Source of the DNA: an uncultured Schlesneria sp.
GTDB taxonomy: Bacteria > Planctomycetota > Planctomycetia > Planctomycetales > Planctomycetaceae
Direction of reading: 5' to 3'
Length of the DNA stretch: 62,097 nt
NCBI GenBank assembly: GCA_903858935.1
Contig: CAIOKO010000047.1
Span: 1 to 62,097, forward strand
Shown: positions 43,093-51,540 of the stretch, piece after piece
How positions within the stretch are numbered: the first letter of the stretch is position 1
Layout: each line of letters opens with the position of its first letter
The notes under the pieces: model-generated
Told to the model about the DNA's origin: nothing
Seen by the model: the letters and a program-made list of their open reading frames with translations, nothing else
Database searches by the model: none
Program-made: the position numbers and the translations under genes

Positions 43093-44466
43093 ATGCGTTC
43101 GGATCGGCTGACCAACGTGAAACCGCCGCGTAAAAATTCGTTGTATCCAGTAACGTGCCATCGATCACGTTGCGCGATCACGTCTGTATTCGCGGCTTTT
43201 ACTTTTTGGATCAGTTTTCTGGCGCTCAATACCGTCTCGCTCGCCCAGTCGGTTACCGATTTGGGATCGAAGTGTTCTCTTTGTCCGGTTGATCGAGTTC
43301 CCACACAGGCGATTTGTTTTCAACTGCCGACAAACCGGTTCGAGAATGGTTCCGTAGTAGCCGTTCAAAAAGATGAAGGATTACTTGACGTTGTTGGGCT
43401 TCCAGGACGACTTGCAACAACAGCACCGTTGCAGATCTATGGATGGTTAGATGTCGGTTACACATCGGCTTCGACGGTCGCAGGACGGCTCGCGGTGGCA
43501 CCGGTTCCCAATCGATACGGAGATACGGTGCTATTCAACCAGGCGGCCATCGTTGTTACCAAGCCGCTTCGAACGGATGAATTGTCGTGGGGATTCTATA
43601 GTCAATTATTCGCTGGTTCCGATGCCAGTCTTTTGCAGGGGCCTGGCGATATTCATTCGAGTAATCCACTGTTTGGGATGACGATTCGCCAACTGAATAC
43701 TTCCGTTCACTTACCACTGCTGACAGCGGGCGGAATCGATGTTGTGTTGGGGCGGCAGGGGACCTGGATGTGTTATGAGTCGTACATGGCACCAGGTCGT
43801 CCGCTTTATTCTCTCAGTTACCAGTGGAATTTTGCCGAGGATGGCAGTGACACAGGTGTCTGGACGACCTGGCATGCGACCAGTCAACTCGATCTCCGAT
43901 ATGCGATGACCTTGGGTTCAAACACATTTTTTGAATTACGAGGGAGCGCACCATGCCATTTGACACAGGTGGTCTATCGCCTTGATGACGAGTGGAAAAC
44001 GGTTTTGACGGGGAGCTGGATTATCGGGAATGGGGCGATCGGGAACGTGGTTCCCTATGCCACAGGTCGCCTGGATTCGGTCGTCGAACTGCGTGCCGTT
44101 CAGCAATACACCAGGAACTGGAAGCAAATCGTTCAGGCAAACCTGGGAATTGCTCCGGGAATCGCTGTCATTGGAACTGGAGAATGGTACGGAGTTTTTG
44201 GTTTGACAGAGTATGCGATTAACCGGTCGGTAGATGCCATTTTTCGGTACGAATGGTTCGACGATGTAAATGGTACTCGCACGGGGATCGCAACAACTTT
44301 CAACGCGTTGACTGTCGGGTTGAATTATCGGCCAAAGGAATGGATTTCAATCCGACCGGAAATACGAGGTGATATGGCGGACCGGCCGGCGTACGGACAT
44401 TTGGAAAGCATTCATCGCCAGCGAGAGCAATTAACGTTGGCGCTCGAGTGTCTCGTGAGATTTTGA
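43093..44466 (+). CDS. Outer-membrane beta-barrel porin (BBP2/OmpL-like)
   Basis: A 457-residue protein. A long leader ends near SLAQ (about residue 50). The barrel begins IYGWLDVGYTSAS and runs through alternating aromatic/polar strands (WGFYSQLFAG, QLNTSVHLPLL, VVLGRQGTWMCYESYMAPG, HATSQLDLRYAMTLGSNTFF, LNYRPKEWISIRPEIR) to a final strand ending ALECLVRF, the Phe-terminal signature of outer-membrane proteins. The YSLSYQWN segment resembles planctomycete putative porins. It supports the presence of a Gram-negative-type outer membrane. Confidence 0.82.
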   Translation: MRSDRLTNVKPPRKNSLYPVTCHRSRCAITSVFAAFTFWISFLALNTVSLAQSVTDLGSKCSLCPVDRVPTQAICFQLPTNRFENGSVVAVQKDEGLLDVVGLPGRLATTAPLQIYGWLDVGYTSASTVAGRLAVAPVPNRYGDTVLFNQAAIVVTKPLRTDELSWGFYSQLFAGSDASLLQGPGDIHSSNPLFGMTIRQLNTSVHLPLLTAGGIDVVLGRQGTWMCYESYMAPGRPLYSLSYQWNFAEDGSDTGVWTTWHATSQLDLRYAMTLGSNTFFELRGSAPCHLTQVVYRLDDEWKTVLTGSWIIGNGAIGNVVPYATGRLDSVVELRAVQQYTRNWKQIVQANLGIAPGIAVIGTGEWYGVFGLTEYAINRSVDAIFRYEWFDDVNGTRTGIATTFNALTVGLNYRPKEWISIRPEIRGDMADRPAYGHLESIHRQREQLTLALECLVRF

Positions 44467-44814
44467 GTGCACTATTCCGTGCGAGCCGTTGTATCTCGGA
44501 TTTCCGAATTATTCTGCCCGATTTCCCTCACATTCGGTGAACACACTTGACGATTCCGATGCGTGATGGTTAGTCTCAATGTTATAGTTGCGTAAAAAGT
44601 AGAAGAGATATTGACCCTGCCTGCGACCTGCCTTGCTAAAGAGTAATTCACTCCGATTGTGAATTCACCCGCCGAAGTTATGTAACCCAATGATGGTCAC
44701 TGCCAATGATGTGATACAGGGTCTTGTTGTTACATCCTGCCCGACAGTCTTGGATTGTCGTTATTTATAAAGTCAAACTGTTAAACAAGTTACAAAAAAC
44801 GCGGAGAATTTCGA
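44467..44814. other. 348-base gap, no convincing gene
   Basis: No coding or RNA feature recognised. It lies upstream of the DUF1501 cytochrome cluster, so it likely carries that cluster's promoter; no clear -35/-10 pair. Confidence 0.4.
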
Positions 44815-46137
44815 ATGTCCGTTAACTGCAATCCCCAGCATTTTAACAGTCTTAATCGTCGAGGTTTTCTGTCGCTTGGCCTTTTGGCTGGTACGAGCCT
44901 GACTTTGCCGCAACTTCTTCGCAGCAATGCGGCTTACGGCGATTTGAAGGACTATAAGAACTTCGAAGGGACCGCCAAGTCGATCATTCATATTTTCCTG
45001 CCAGGGGGAATTGCTCATCAAGAGTCGTTCGATCCAAAGCCTTATGCTCCCATCGAATACCGCGGCGAGATGGGTCAAGTCGCGACCAAGATCAGCGGCG
45101 AAGTGTTTGGCGATACGCTCGCAAAGACCGCTCAAGTCGCTGACAAGTTGACCGTGATTCGGTCGATGACTCACGGCGAAGCGGCTCATGAACGTGGCAC
45201 GCACAACATGTTCACAGGATATCGACCAAGTCCCGCACTGATTTATCCCTGCATCGGGTCGGTTGTCAGTCACGAATATGGTCCTCGAAACAACCTTCCG
45301 CCTTATGTTTGCATTCCAAATATGCCAACGGAATTTGCCGGAAGTGGTTATCTAAGTTCAGCTTTCGCGCCATTCAGTCTGGGAAGCGATCCCGCCACGA
45401 AGGGATTTAAAGTGCGCGATCTGGATCTTCCAAAAGGGGTAGATGACAGCCGTTTTGCTACTCGCCGTTCAGCTCTCGAAGCGGTGAATGCTCATTTCCA
45501 GAAGAAAGAAAAGTCAGACGATCTGACGGCGATGGACACGTTCTACGATCGAGCTTACAGCTTGATCAGTTCACCTGCCGCTCGTGAAGCCTTTGATATT
45601 GAGAAAGAGTCTGACGCGGTTCGCGATGAATATGGTCGCAACACGGCGGGTGCTCGAATGCTGTTGGCTCGACGGCTGGTTCAGGCGGGGGTTCGGCTTG
45701 TGAACCTGACTTACGGTGGCTGGGACATGCATAACAGCATTGTGGCTGGATTCCGTAATCAGATGCCATCTTTCGATCAGGCGTTTGCAACTTTGATCAA
45801 TGACCTTGATCGAACAGGGTTGCTGAAGGAAACACTGGTGATGGTCTCGTCGGAATTCGGACGGACGCCAAAGATCAACGCTCAATCCGGTCGCGATCAC
45901 TATCCCAAGGTCTTCAGCGTGGTGCTGGCTGGTGGTGGGATTAAGGGTGGTTACATCCACGGTTCGTCGAACTCAACCGCGTCCGAACCTGAAGAAATGG
46001 CGATGGGACCAGAGGACTTGTTTACGACAGTTTACCACTGCATGGGGATCGTCGCCGACAAGGAACTGATGGCTCCTGGTGATCGTCCGATTGAGATTGT
46101 TGATGGCGGGAAAGTCATTAAAGAACTGCTGGCATAA
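44815..46137 (+). CDS. DUF1501 family exported protein (second copy)
   Basis: A 440-residue DUF1501 protein with a Tat-type leader (NRRGFLSLGLLAGTSLTLPQ). Landmarks: IIHIFLPGGIAHQESFDPKP, VIRSMTHGEAAHERGTHNMF, YGRNTAGARMLLARRLVQAG, and MVSSEFGRTPKINAQSGRDH near the end. It starts a run with a PPC-domain protein, a DUF1549/1553 protein and a cytochrome/WD40 protein (44.8-53.8 kb), the usual planctomycete partners. All are exported, so a shared envelope complex is likely, though no reaction is proven. Confidence 0.92.
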   Translation: MSVNCNPQHFNSLNRRGFLSLGLLAGTSLTLPQLLRSNAAYGDLKDYKNFEGTAKSIIHIFLPGGIAHQESFDPKPYAPIEYRGEMGQVATKISGEVFGDTLAKTAQVADKLTVIRSMTHGEAAHERGTHNMFTGYRPSPALIYPCIGSVVSHEYGPRNNLPPYVCIPNMPTEFAGSGYLSSAFAPFSLGSDPATKGFKVRDLDLPKGVDDSRFATRRSALEAVNAHFQKKEKSDDLTAMDTFYDRAYSLISSPAAREAFDIEKESDAVRDEYGRNTAGARMLLARRLVQAGVRLVNLTYGGWDMHNSIVAGFRNQMPSFDQAFATLINDLDRTGLLKETLVMVSSEFGRTPKINAQSGRDHYPKVFSVVLAGGGIKGGYIHGSSNSTASEPEEMAMGPEDLFTTVYHCMGIVADKELMAPGDRPIEIVDGGKVIKELLA

Positions 46138-46453
46138 TTTTTCTCGGGTTGTAAGCGAAAAAGCGAGCACCCACCGAATGACGGAACATTCCAGGCGAGC
46201 CGGGTGCCGTCGGGTCCCGGATTATCGATTGAAAGAATCCAGGTCCCGACAGCCGCCTGCTCGCCTTTTTCGTATTATGTTGTCATTGAGCGCTTCAGGG
46301 ATGAAGCCCTTTGGTTGATAGGGTCAGGAAGACCCGCGCATTTCGGGGAGAAGGATATTCACCCTGTCGGGTTAACAGCCCTGCGCAGCAAAGGGACGTG
46401 AGTCGTCAATCGAACCTGGTTCGACCGGCTCAACTTTATCTGAGGCGACTACG
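46138..46453. other. 316-base gap within the DUF1501 cluster
   Basis: No gene. It includes a GGG-atgaag-CCC stem (near 46300) with weak similarity to the dispersed GGGCTTCA-type palindromes. A separate promoter for the PPC gene is possible. Confidence 0.45.
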
Positions 46454-48913
46454 ATGTTTCGATTTGTGATGGTGATTTTCTTTTGCGGAGCGGTTCCCGC
46501 TTTTGCATCGAGCCCCGTGCTTTCAAACATTCTTCCCCGCGGTGCTCAGCGCGGTACCGAGACCGAAGTTCTTTTCAACGGGCAACGGTTGGAAGATGCT
46601 CAGGAGCTGATGATCTACGAACCGGGGATCGAGGTCACCGAATTTGCGGTCGTCAATGATAAACAGGTTAAGGCGAAGCTGAAGATTGCTGCCGACTGCA
46701 CTCTTGGAACCAAGCATTTCCGCATTCGAGCTGCTACTGGACTGTCCGACCTGAGAACGTTTCGCGTTGGTGCACTTCCTAATGTGATGGAAGTCGAGCC
46801 GAACAGCGATTTCAAACAGCCACAGGCCATCGCAAGTAATGTCACGGTCGAAGGAATCATTCAAAATGAGGATGTCGATTACTTCGTGATCGAAGCGAAA
46901 AAAGGGGATCGGATCACGGCCGAAGTCGAAGGGATTCGGCTGGGTGATTCGATGTTCGATCCCTACGTAGCCATTCTGAATGAAACTCGATTTGAGCTGG
47001 ATACGAGTGACGATGCCGCCCTGGTCTGGCAGGATGGAATTGCATCGATCATCGCCCCGGCAGACGGCAAGTACATCATTCAGATTCGGGAAAGCAGCTA
47101 TGGCGGTAGTGGAAATTCCCACTACCGATGTCACATCGGAAACTATCCACGTCCTTTAGCGATCGTTCCCTCAGGTGGCAAACCAGGACAGAAAGTCGCC
47201 GTCAAGTTCCTCGGTGACATTTCGGGTGAGTTCAGTCGTGAGTTTGATTTGCCTGCCAGCGGGGGATCAGATTTCGCCTTATTTGCAACCGACGATAAAG
47301 GGATTTCGCCATCAGGTAACCGCTTCCGTATTGTCGATCTAGAGAACTCGCTGGAGCAGGAGCCGAACGAAAACATTGCGCAAGCCACGAAGGCTGCCGC
47401 GCCGATTGCATTCAACGGGGTGCTTTCTTCGAAGACGGACGTGGATTACTTCGGTTTTACGGCAACAAAAGGTCAGTCACTGGAAATTCACGTCTGGGCG
47501 AGACGATTGCGGTCAGAACTCGACCCTGTGTTGATTCTTTACAACGCACAGGGTGGTGCCATCGCCAGCAACGACGATACCGGCGGGCCTGACAGCTTCA
47601 TCCGATTCGCTGTTCCTGCCGACGGAGAATATTTTCTTGAGGTTCGGGACCACCTTCGACGGGGTGGCAATGCGTTTCATTATCGGATCGAAGTCAGTCC
47701 GCTCGTTCCAGAAGCGCTGCTCGGCGTTAACGAGTTCGTTCAGTATGTTGAGCCTAAGGCCGCGATTCCTCAAGGGAACCGTTTCCCGTTAGTTGTCAAT
47801 GCCAATCGTATCGGATTCGGGGGTCAGCTTGATTTCAAAGGGTTGGATCTTCCCGCCGGAGTGACCGTTGAATCGTTTGGGATGGCTGCCGATCAGGGTG
47901 TTGCTCAGGTGATCCTGGCAGCGGCACCCGAAGCTCCAATCGCAGGACGTTTTGGTCAACTGGTTGGAGTGTTGGCCGATCCGAATAACCCTAACCCACC
48001 GAAGGGTGAGGTTCGGCTTCCAACCGTTCTTGTGCGTGGCCGGAACAATATTCCATTCTGGACCGAACCAACATATTCGCTGGCAATGGCGGTGACACAA
48101 AAGGTTCCCTTCACGTTGCAGATTGTTGAGCCCAAAGTGCCGCTGGTACAGGGGGGACAGATGTCATTGAAGGTCGTTGCAACTCGCGAAGGTGACTTCA
48201 AAGCACCTATCAAAATCGAACTGATCTTGAACCCGAACGGGGTGAATTCCAGCCGTGAAATCTCGATTGCCGAAGGTCAGGTCGAGGCGCTGATTACCCT
48301 GAACGCTGCCGGAAATGCCCAGGTGAAAGAGCACAAGATCGCGGTTCGCGGTGAGGCGACGGTGGGGACCGGTCCTGTGATGGTCTGTTCGCCATTTGTG
48401 AGTCTGCGCGTTGCCGAACCCTATTTGAAGTTTAAGTATGAAGCGGCCGCTGTGGAGCTGGGGGCTGAGACAGATCTTGTGGTGAAGATCGAAACGCCGA
48501 AGCCGTTCGAAGGGGATGCGACAGTCCAGTTGCTTGGACTTCCTAATAAAGTCACGACGACTCCGGCAACATTAAACAAAGATGCCAAAGAACTGGTCTT
48601 TAAAGTGAAGGCGGAAGCGGACGCTGCTCAGGGCGTGAATAAGAGTTTGTTCTGTCAGGTTGTCGTCACGGAAAACGGTGAGCCGATCATTCACAATATT
48701 GGCAGCGGTCAGATTCGTGTTGACAAGCCGTTGCCACCAAAGGCTGCGGCTGCACCGGTGGCTCAGACCGCCACGCCGACTCCTGATCCGGCCGCGCCTG
48801 TAAGGCGGTTGACCCGACTTGAGCAACTTCGATTGGATCAGGAACTACGGGTCAAAGCACTGAACGGGGCCGCACCAGCGGGTGAGGCGAAGCCTGCGAG
48901 CGGACAGCAATAA
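46454..48913 (+). CDS. Exported protein with two PPC (pre-peptidase C-terminal) domains
   Basis: An 819-residue protein with a signal peptide (MFRFVMVIFFCGAVPAFASS). Two PPC-type beta sandwiches: one about 113-230 (VEPNSDFKQPQAIA, VDYFVIEAKKGDRITAEV) and one about 294-415 (LEQEPNENIAQATKAAAP, VDYFGFTATKGQSLEI). Between and after are Ig-like beta domains (KVPLVQGGQMSLKVVATREG), ending in a Pro/Ala-rich, Lys/Arg-containing tail. PPC domains elsewhere bind surfaces or proteins. The next gene starts at its stop (gap 0-30 bases). Confidence 0.87.
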   Translation: MFRFVMVIFFCGAVPAFASSPVLSNILPRGAQRGTETEVLFNGQRLEDAQELMIYEPGIEVTEFAVVNDKQVKAKLKIAADCTLGTKHFRIRAATGLSDLRTFRVGALPNVMEVEPNSDFKQPQAIASNVTVEGIIQNEDVDYFVIEAKKGDRITAEVEGIRLGDSMFDPYVAILNETRFELDTSDDAALVWQDGIASIIAPADGKYIIQIRESSYGGSGNSHYRCHIGNYPRPLAIVPSGGKPGQKVAVKFLGDISGEFSREFDLPASGGSDFALFATDDKGISPSGNRFRIVDLENSLEQEPNENIAQATKAAAPIAFNGVLSSKTDVDYFGFTATKGQSLEIHVWARRLRSELDPVLILYNAQGGAIASNDDTGGPDSFIRFAVPADGEYFLEVRDHLRRGGNAFHYRIEVSPLVPEALLGVNEFVQYVEPKAAIPQGNRFPLVVNANRIGFGGQLDFKGLDLPAGVTVESFGMAADQGVAQVILAAAPEAPIAGRFGQLVGVLADPNNPNPPKGEVRLPTVLVRGRNNIPFWTEPTYSLAMAVTQKVPFTLQIVEPKVPLVQGGQMSLKVVATREGDFKAPIKIELILNPNGVNSSREISIAEGQVEALITLNAAGNAQVKEHKIAVRGEATVGTGPVMVCSPFVSLRVAEPYLKFKYEAAAVELGAETDLVVKIETPKPFEGDATVQLLGLPNKVTTTPATLNKDAKELVFKVKAEADAAQGVNKSLFCQVVVTENGEPIIHNIGSGQIRVDKPLPPKAAAAPVAQTATPTPDPAAPVRRLTRLEQLRLDQELRVKALNGAAPAGEAKPASGQQ

Positions 48914-48943
48914 ATGATGCGGATGCAATTGAGGGACTTTGAA

Positions 48944-51379
48944 ATGCGTTGGATTTCCATATCGTGCATGGCGTTTGTCTGCGTGACCACCGGTTCGTTT
49001 GGTGGTGTGGCGAGAGCCGAGTCACCCCTGGTGCAACTGAATGTCTATCCTCCGGACATTAACCTGACGACTGCAAAGGATCGTCAGCTAGTTGTCGTGC
49101 AGGCGGTTCAAGCGGATGGCATTACTCGTGATGTCGCGAAAGAGGCGACTTACACGCTCGGGAATCCGGCGGTGTGCCGTCGAGAAGGGTCCACGTTTTT
49201 CCCAATCGCCGATGGTCAGACGGAATTAAAGGTCGAATACGGCGGCAAAATGCTGACGATCCCTGTGAAGGTCGAGCGAGCTGCCGAAGCAAGACCAATC
49301 AGTTTTAAGCTCGACGTGATGCCTGTCTGGATGAAGACCGGCTGTAATACAGGGAGTTGCCACGGTGCTGCTCGCGGTAAGGACGGATTTCGATTGTCGT
49401 TGTTCGGGTTCGATCCTGATGGTGATTACCTCCGCATAACCCGAGAGTTGCCTGGTCGCCGAATCGACCTCGCGGTTCCGGAGGCGAGTTTGCTGATCGA
49501 AAAGTCGATCGGAGTTGTCCCTCACACGGGTGGTAAACGATTTGATCGCGAATCAGAGCTTTGCAACACCGTGATCGAATGGATCACAGCCGGTTGTCCT
49601 CGCGATCCTGCTGAGGTTGCAACGTGTGTCGGACTCGAAATTTATCCTCGCGACGGTGTGCTCGACGGTGAAGGAACTCAGCAAGCTGTTACGGCACGAG
49701 CCAAATATTCCGATGGAACGGACCGCGATGTTACGTCGCTGGCGCTTTACCTTTCGAACAACGACACTTCGGCGGCGATCTCTCCCGACGGAATTATTAC
49801 GGCAGGTGTACGAGGTGAAGCCTATATCATGGCCCGGTTCTCGACGTTTACTGTCGGGTCACACTTCGTCGTTCTGCCAAAAGGTCTTCGCTATGAAGAC
49901 TCGCCGAAACCCCAAGTCAATTACATTGATGAACTTGTCAATCTGAAGCTGAAAAAGCTGCGTATTGATCCGTCAGGCCGAGCTTCAGATGAAGCTTTTC
50001 TTCGACGAGTGTTTGTTGATCTCGTCGGACAGGTTCCGACGGAAGAGGAATACAATCGTTATATGTCCAGTACCGAACCGGACAAACGAGACAAGCTGAT
50101 CGATGAACTGTTGTCGCGGAAAGAGTTCACCGAAGTCTGGGTAAGCAAGTGGGCCGAATGGCTGATGATGCGTTCATCGAATCAGACAAGTCCTAAGTCG
50201 ATCACATTGTATTATACGTGGTTGAGCGAGCAGATCGCGGAAAATGTGCCGCTCGACAAAATGGTACGCGGCATTCTTGGTGCCAGCGGCGGGACATTCA
50301 AAAATCCTTCGACCAATTTCTATCAGATTGAGCCTGACGTCTTGAAGGTCAGCGAAAACGTGGCCCAGATCTTCATGGGGATGCGAGTTCAATGTGCTCA
50401 ATGCCACAATCATCCGTTTGACCGATGGACGATGGACGATTATTACTCGTTCGCCGCCTTCTTTAAGCAGGTTGGACGGAAGCAGGGTGAAGACTATCGG
50501 GAAACGATTGTCTTCAATGCCGGTGGCGGTGAGGTGAACCATCCGGTTGGTGGCCGAGTCATGCCCCCTGTGTTTCTCGGTGGTGGACCGGCCGATGTGG
50601 CGGGAAAAGATCGTCGTGAAGTCGTGGCCGATTGGCTCGCTTCCCCCAGAAATCCTTACTTCGCTCAAAACTTCGTTAACCGGATCTGGCACCACTTCTT
50701 CGGGATTGGGATCGTCGAACCCGTTGATGACGTTCGAGTCAGTAACCCCGCCTCGAATGATCCGTTGCTTGTTGAACTGGCCAAACGATTCACCGAGTCG
50801 AATTACGACTTCAAGGCATTGGTTCGAGACATCTGCCGGACGGAAGCCTATCAGCGATCAACGGAGAAAAATCCAAGCAACGCGACCGACGAGCGAAACT
50901 TCGCATCGCAGACTTTGAGGCGAATCAAAGCCGAATCGATGCTTGACATCATCAGCCAGGTAACAAGTACGAAAGACAAGTTTCCGAAGCTGCCGTTGGG
51001 GTCTCGTGCTGTTCAAATCGCTGACGGAGCAACCAGCACTTACTTTCTGACGACGTTCGGTCGAGCGACTCGTGAGACGGCCTGTTCGTGCGAAGTGAAA
51101 ATGGAGCCGACATTGTCACAGGCGTTGCACCTGCTGAACGGAGATACTTCCAATCAGAAGATTCAGCAGGGAGGTGTGATTGCGGCATTACAAAAAGAGA
51201 ATCTGACCCCCGATCAGATCATCGAAAAGATGTATATCCGCTGCCTCAGCCGAAAGCCGCAGCCTGAAGAATTAGCGGCTTTGAAACCAATGTTTGCTGA
51301 GGGAAGTGATGTGAAGCGATCGTTGGATGATATCTTCTGGGCACTGCTGAACAGTCGCGAATTTTTGTTCAACCATTGA
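48944..51379 (+). CDS. Exported DUF1549/DUF1553 cytochrome-type protein with bacterial Ig-like domain
   Basis: About 811 residues from the ATG at 48944, chosen because GAGGGA lies seven bases upstream (48914 is the next alternative). Signal peptide MRWISISCMAFVCVTTGS. An Ig-like beta domain (LNVYPPDINLTTAKDRQLVV) leads to a CNTGSCHGAARG site, a second Big-type domain (about 238-316, AKYSDGTDRDVTSLALYLSN), DUF1549 with a heme-like CAQCHNHPFDRW, and DUF1553 (NRIWHHFFGIGIVEPVDD), ending SREFLFNH. Note CNTGSCH has three residues between the Cys, not the usual two. Confidence 0.9.
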   Translation: MRWISISCMAFVCVTTGSFGGVARAESPLVQLNVYPPDINLTTAKDRQLVVVQAVQADGITRDVAKEATYTLGNPAVCRREGSTFFPIADGQTELKVEYGGKMLTIPVKVERAAEARPISFKLDVMPVWMKTGCNTGSCHGAARGKDGFRLSLFGFDPDGDYLRITRELPGRRIDLAVPEASLLIEKSIGVVPHTGGKRFDRESELCNTVIEWITAGCPRDPAEVATCVGLEIYPRDGVLDGEGTQQAVTARAKYSDGTDRDVTSLALYLSNNDTSAAISPDGIITAGVRGEAYIMARFSTFTVGSHFVVLPKGLRYEDSPKPQVNYIDELVNLKLKKLRIDPSGRASDEAFLRRVFVDLVGQVPTEEEYNRYMSSTEPDKRDKLIDELLSRKEFTEVWVSKWAEWLMMRSSNQTSPKSITLYYTWLSEQIAENVPLDKMVRGILGASGGTFKNPSTNFYQIEPDVLKVSENVAQIFMGMRVQCAQCHNHPFDRWTMDDYYSFAAFFKQVGRKQGEDYRETIVFNAGGGEVNHPVGGRVMPPVFLGGGPADVAGKDRREVVADWLASPRNPYFAQNFVNRIWHHFFGIGIVEPVDDVRVSNPASNDPLLVELAKRFTESNYDFKALVRDICRTEAYQRSTEKNPSNATDERNFASQTLRRIKAESMLDIISQVTSTKDKFPKLPLGSRAVQIADGATSTYFLTTFGRATRETACSCEVKMEPTLSQALHLLNGDTSNQKIQQGGVIAALQKENLTPDQIIEKMYIRCLSRKPQPEELAALKPMFAEGSDVKRSLDDIFWALLNSREFLFNH

Positions 51380-51540
51380 TGTCAAGATTCGGGTGAGCCG
51401 CGGGACGTCAGCCCCCGGATTCCTGACCTATGCTGTAAAGATGATGTTTGATGACGAATCCGACTAAGCCTGAATTCAGGCGAGCGGTATTCACGAGATT
51501 TATAGACGTTGATTTGATTGCGGTTGCGGAGTTGTTTGTT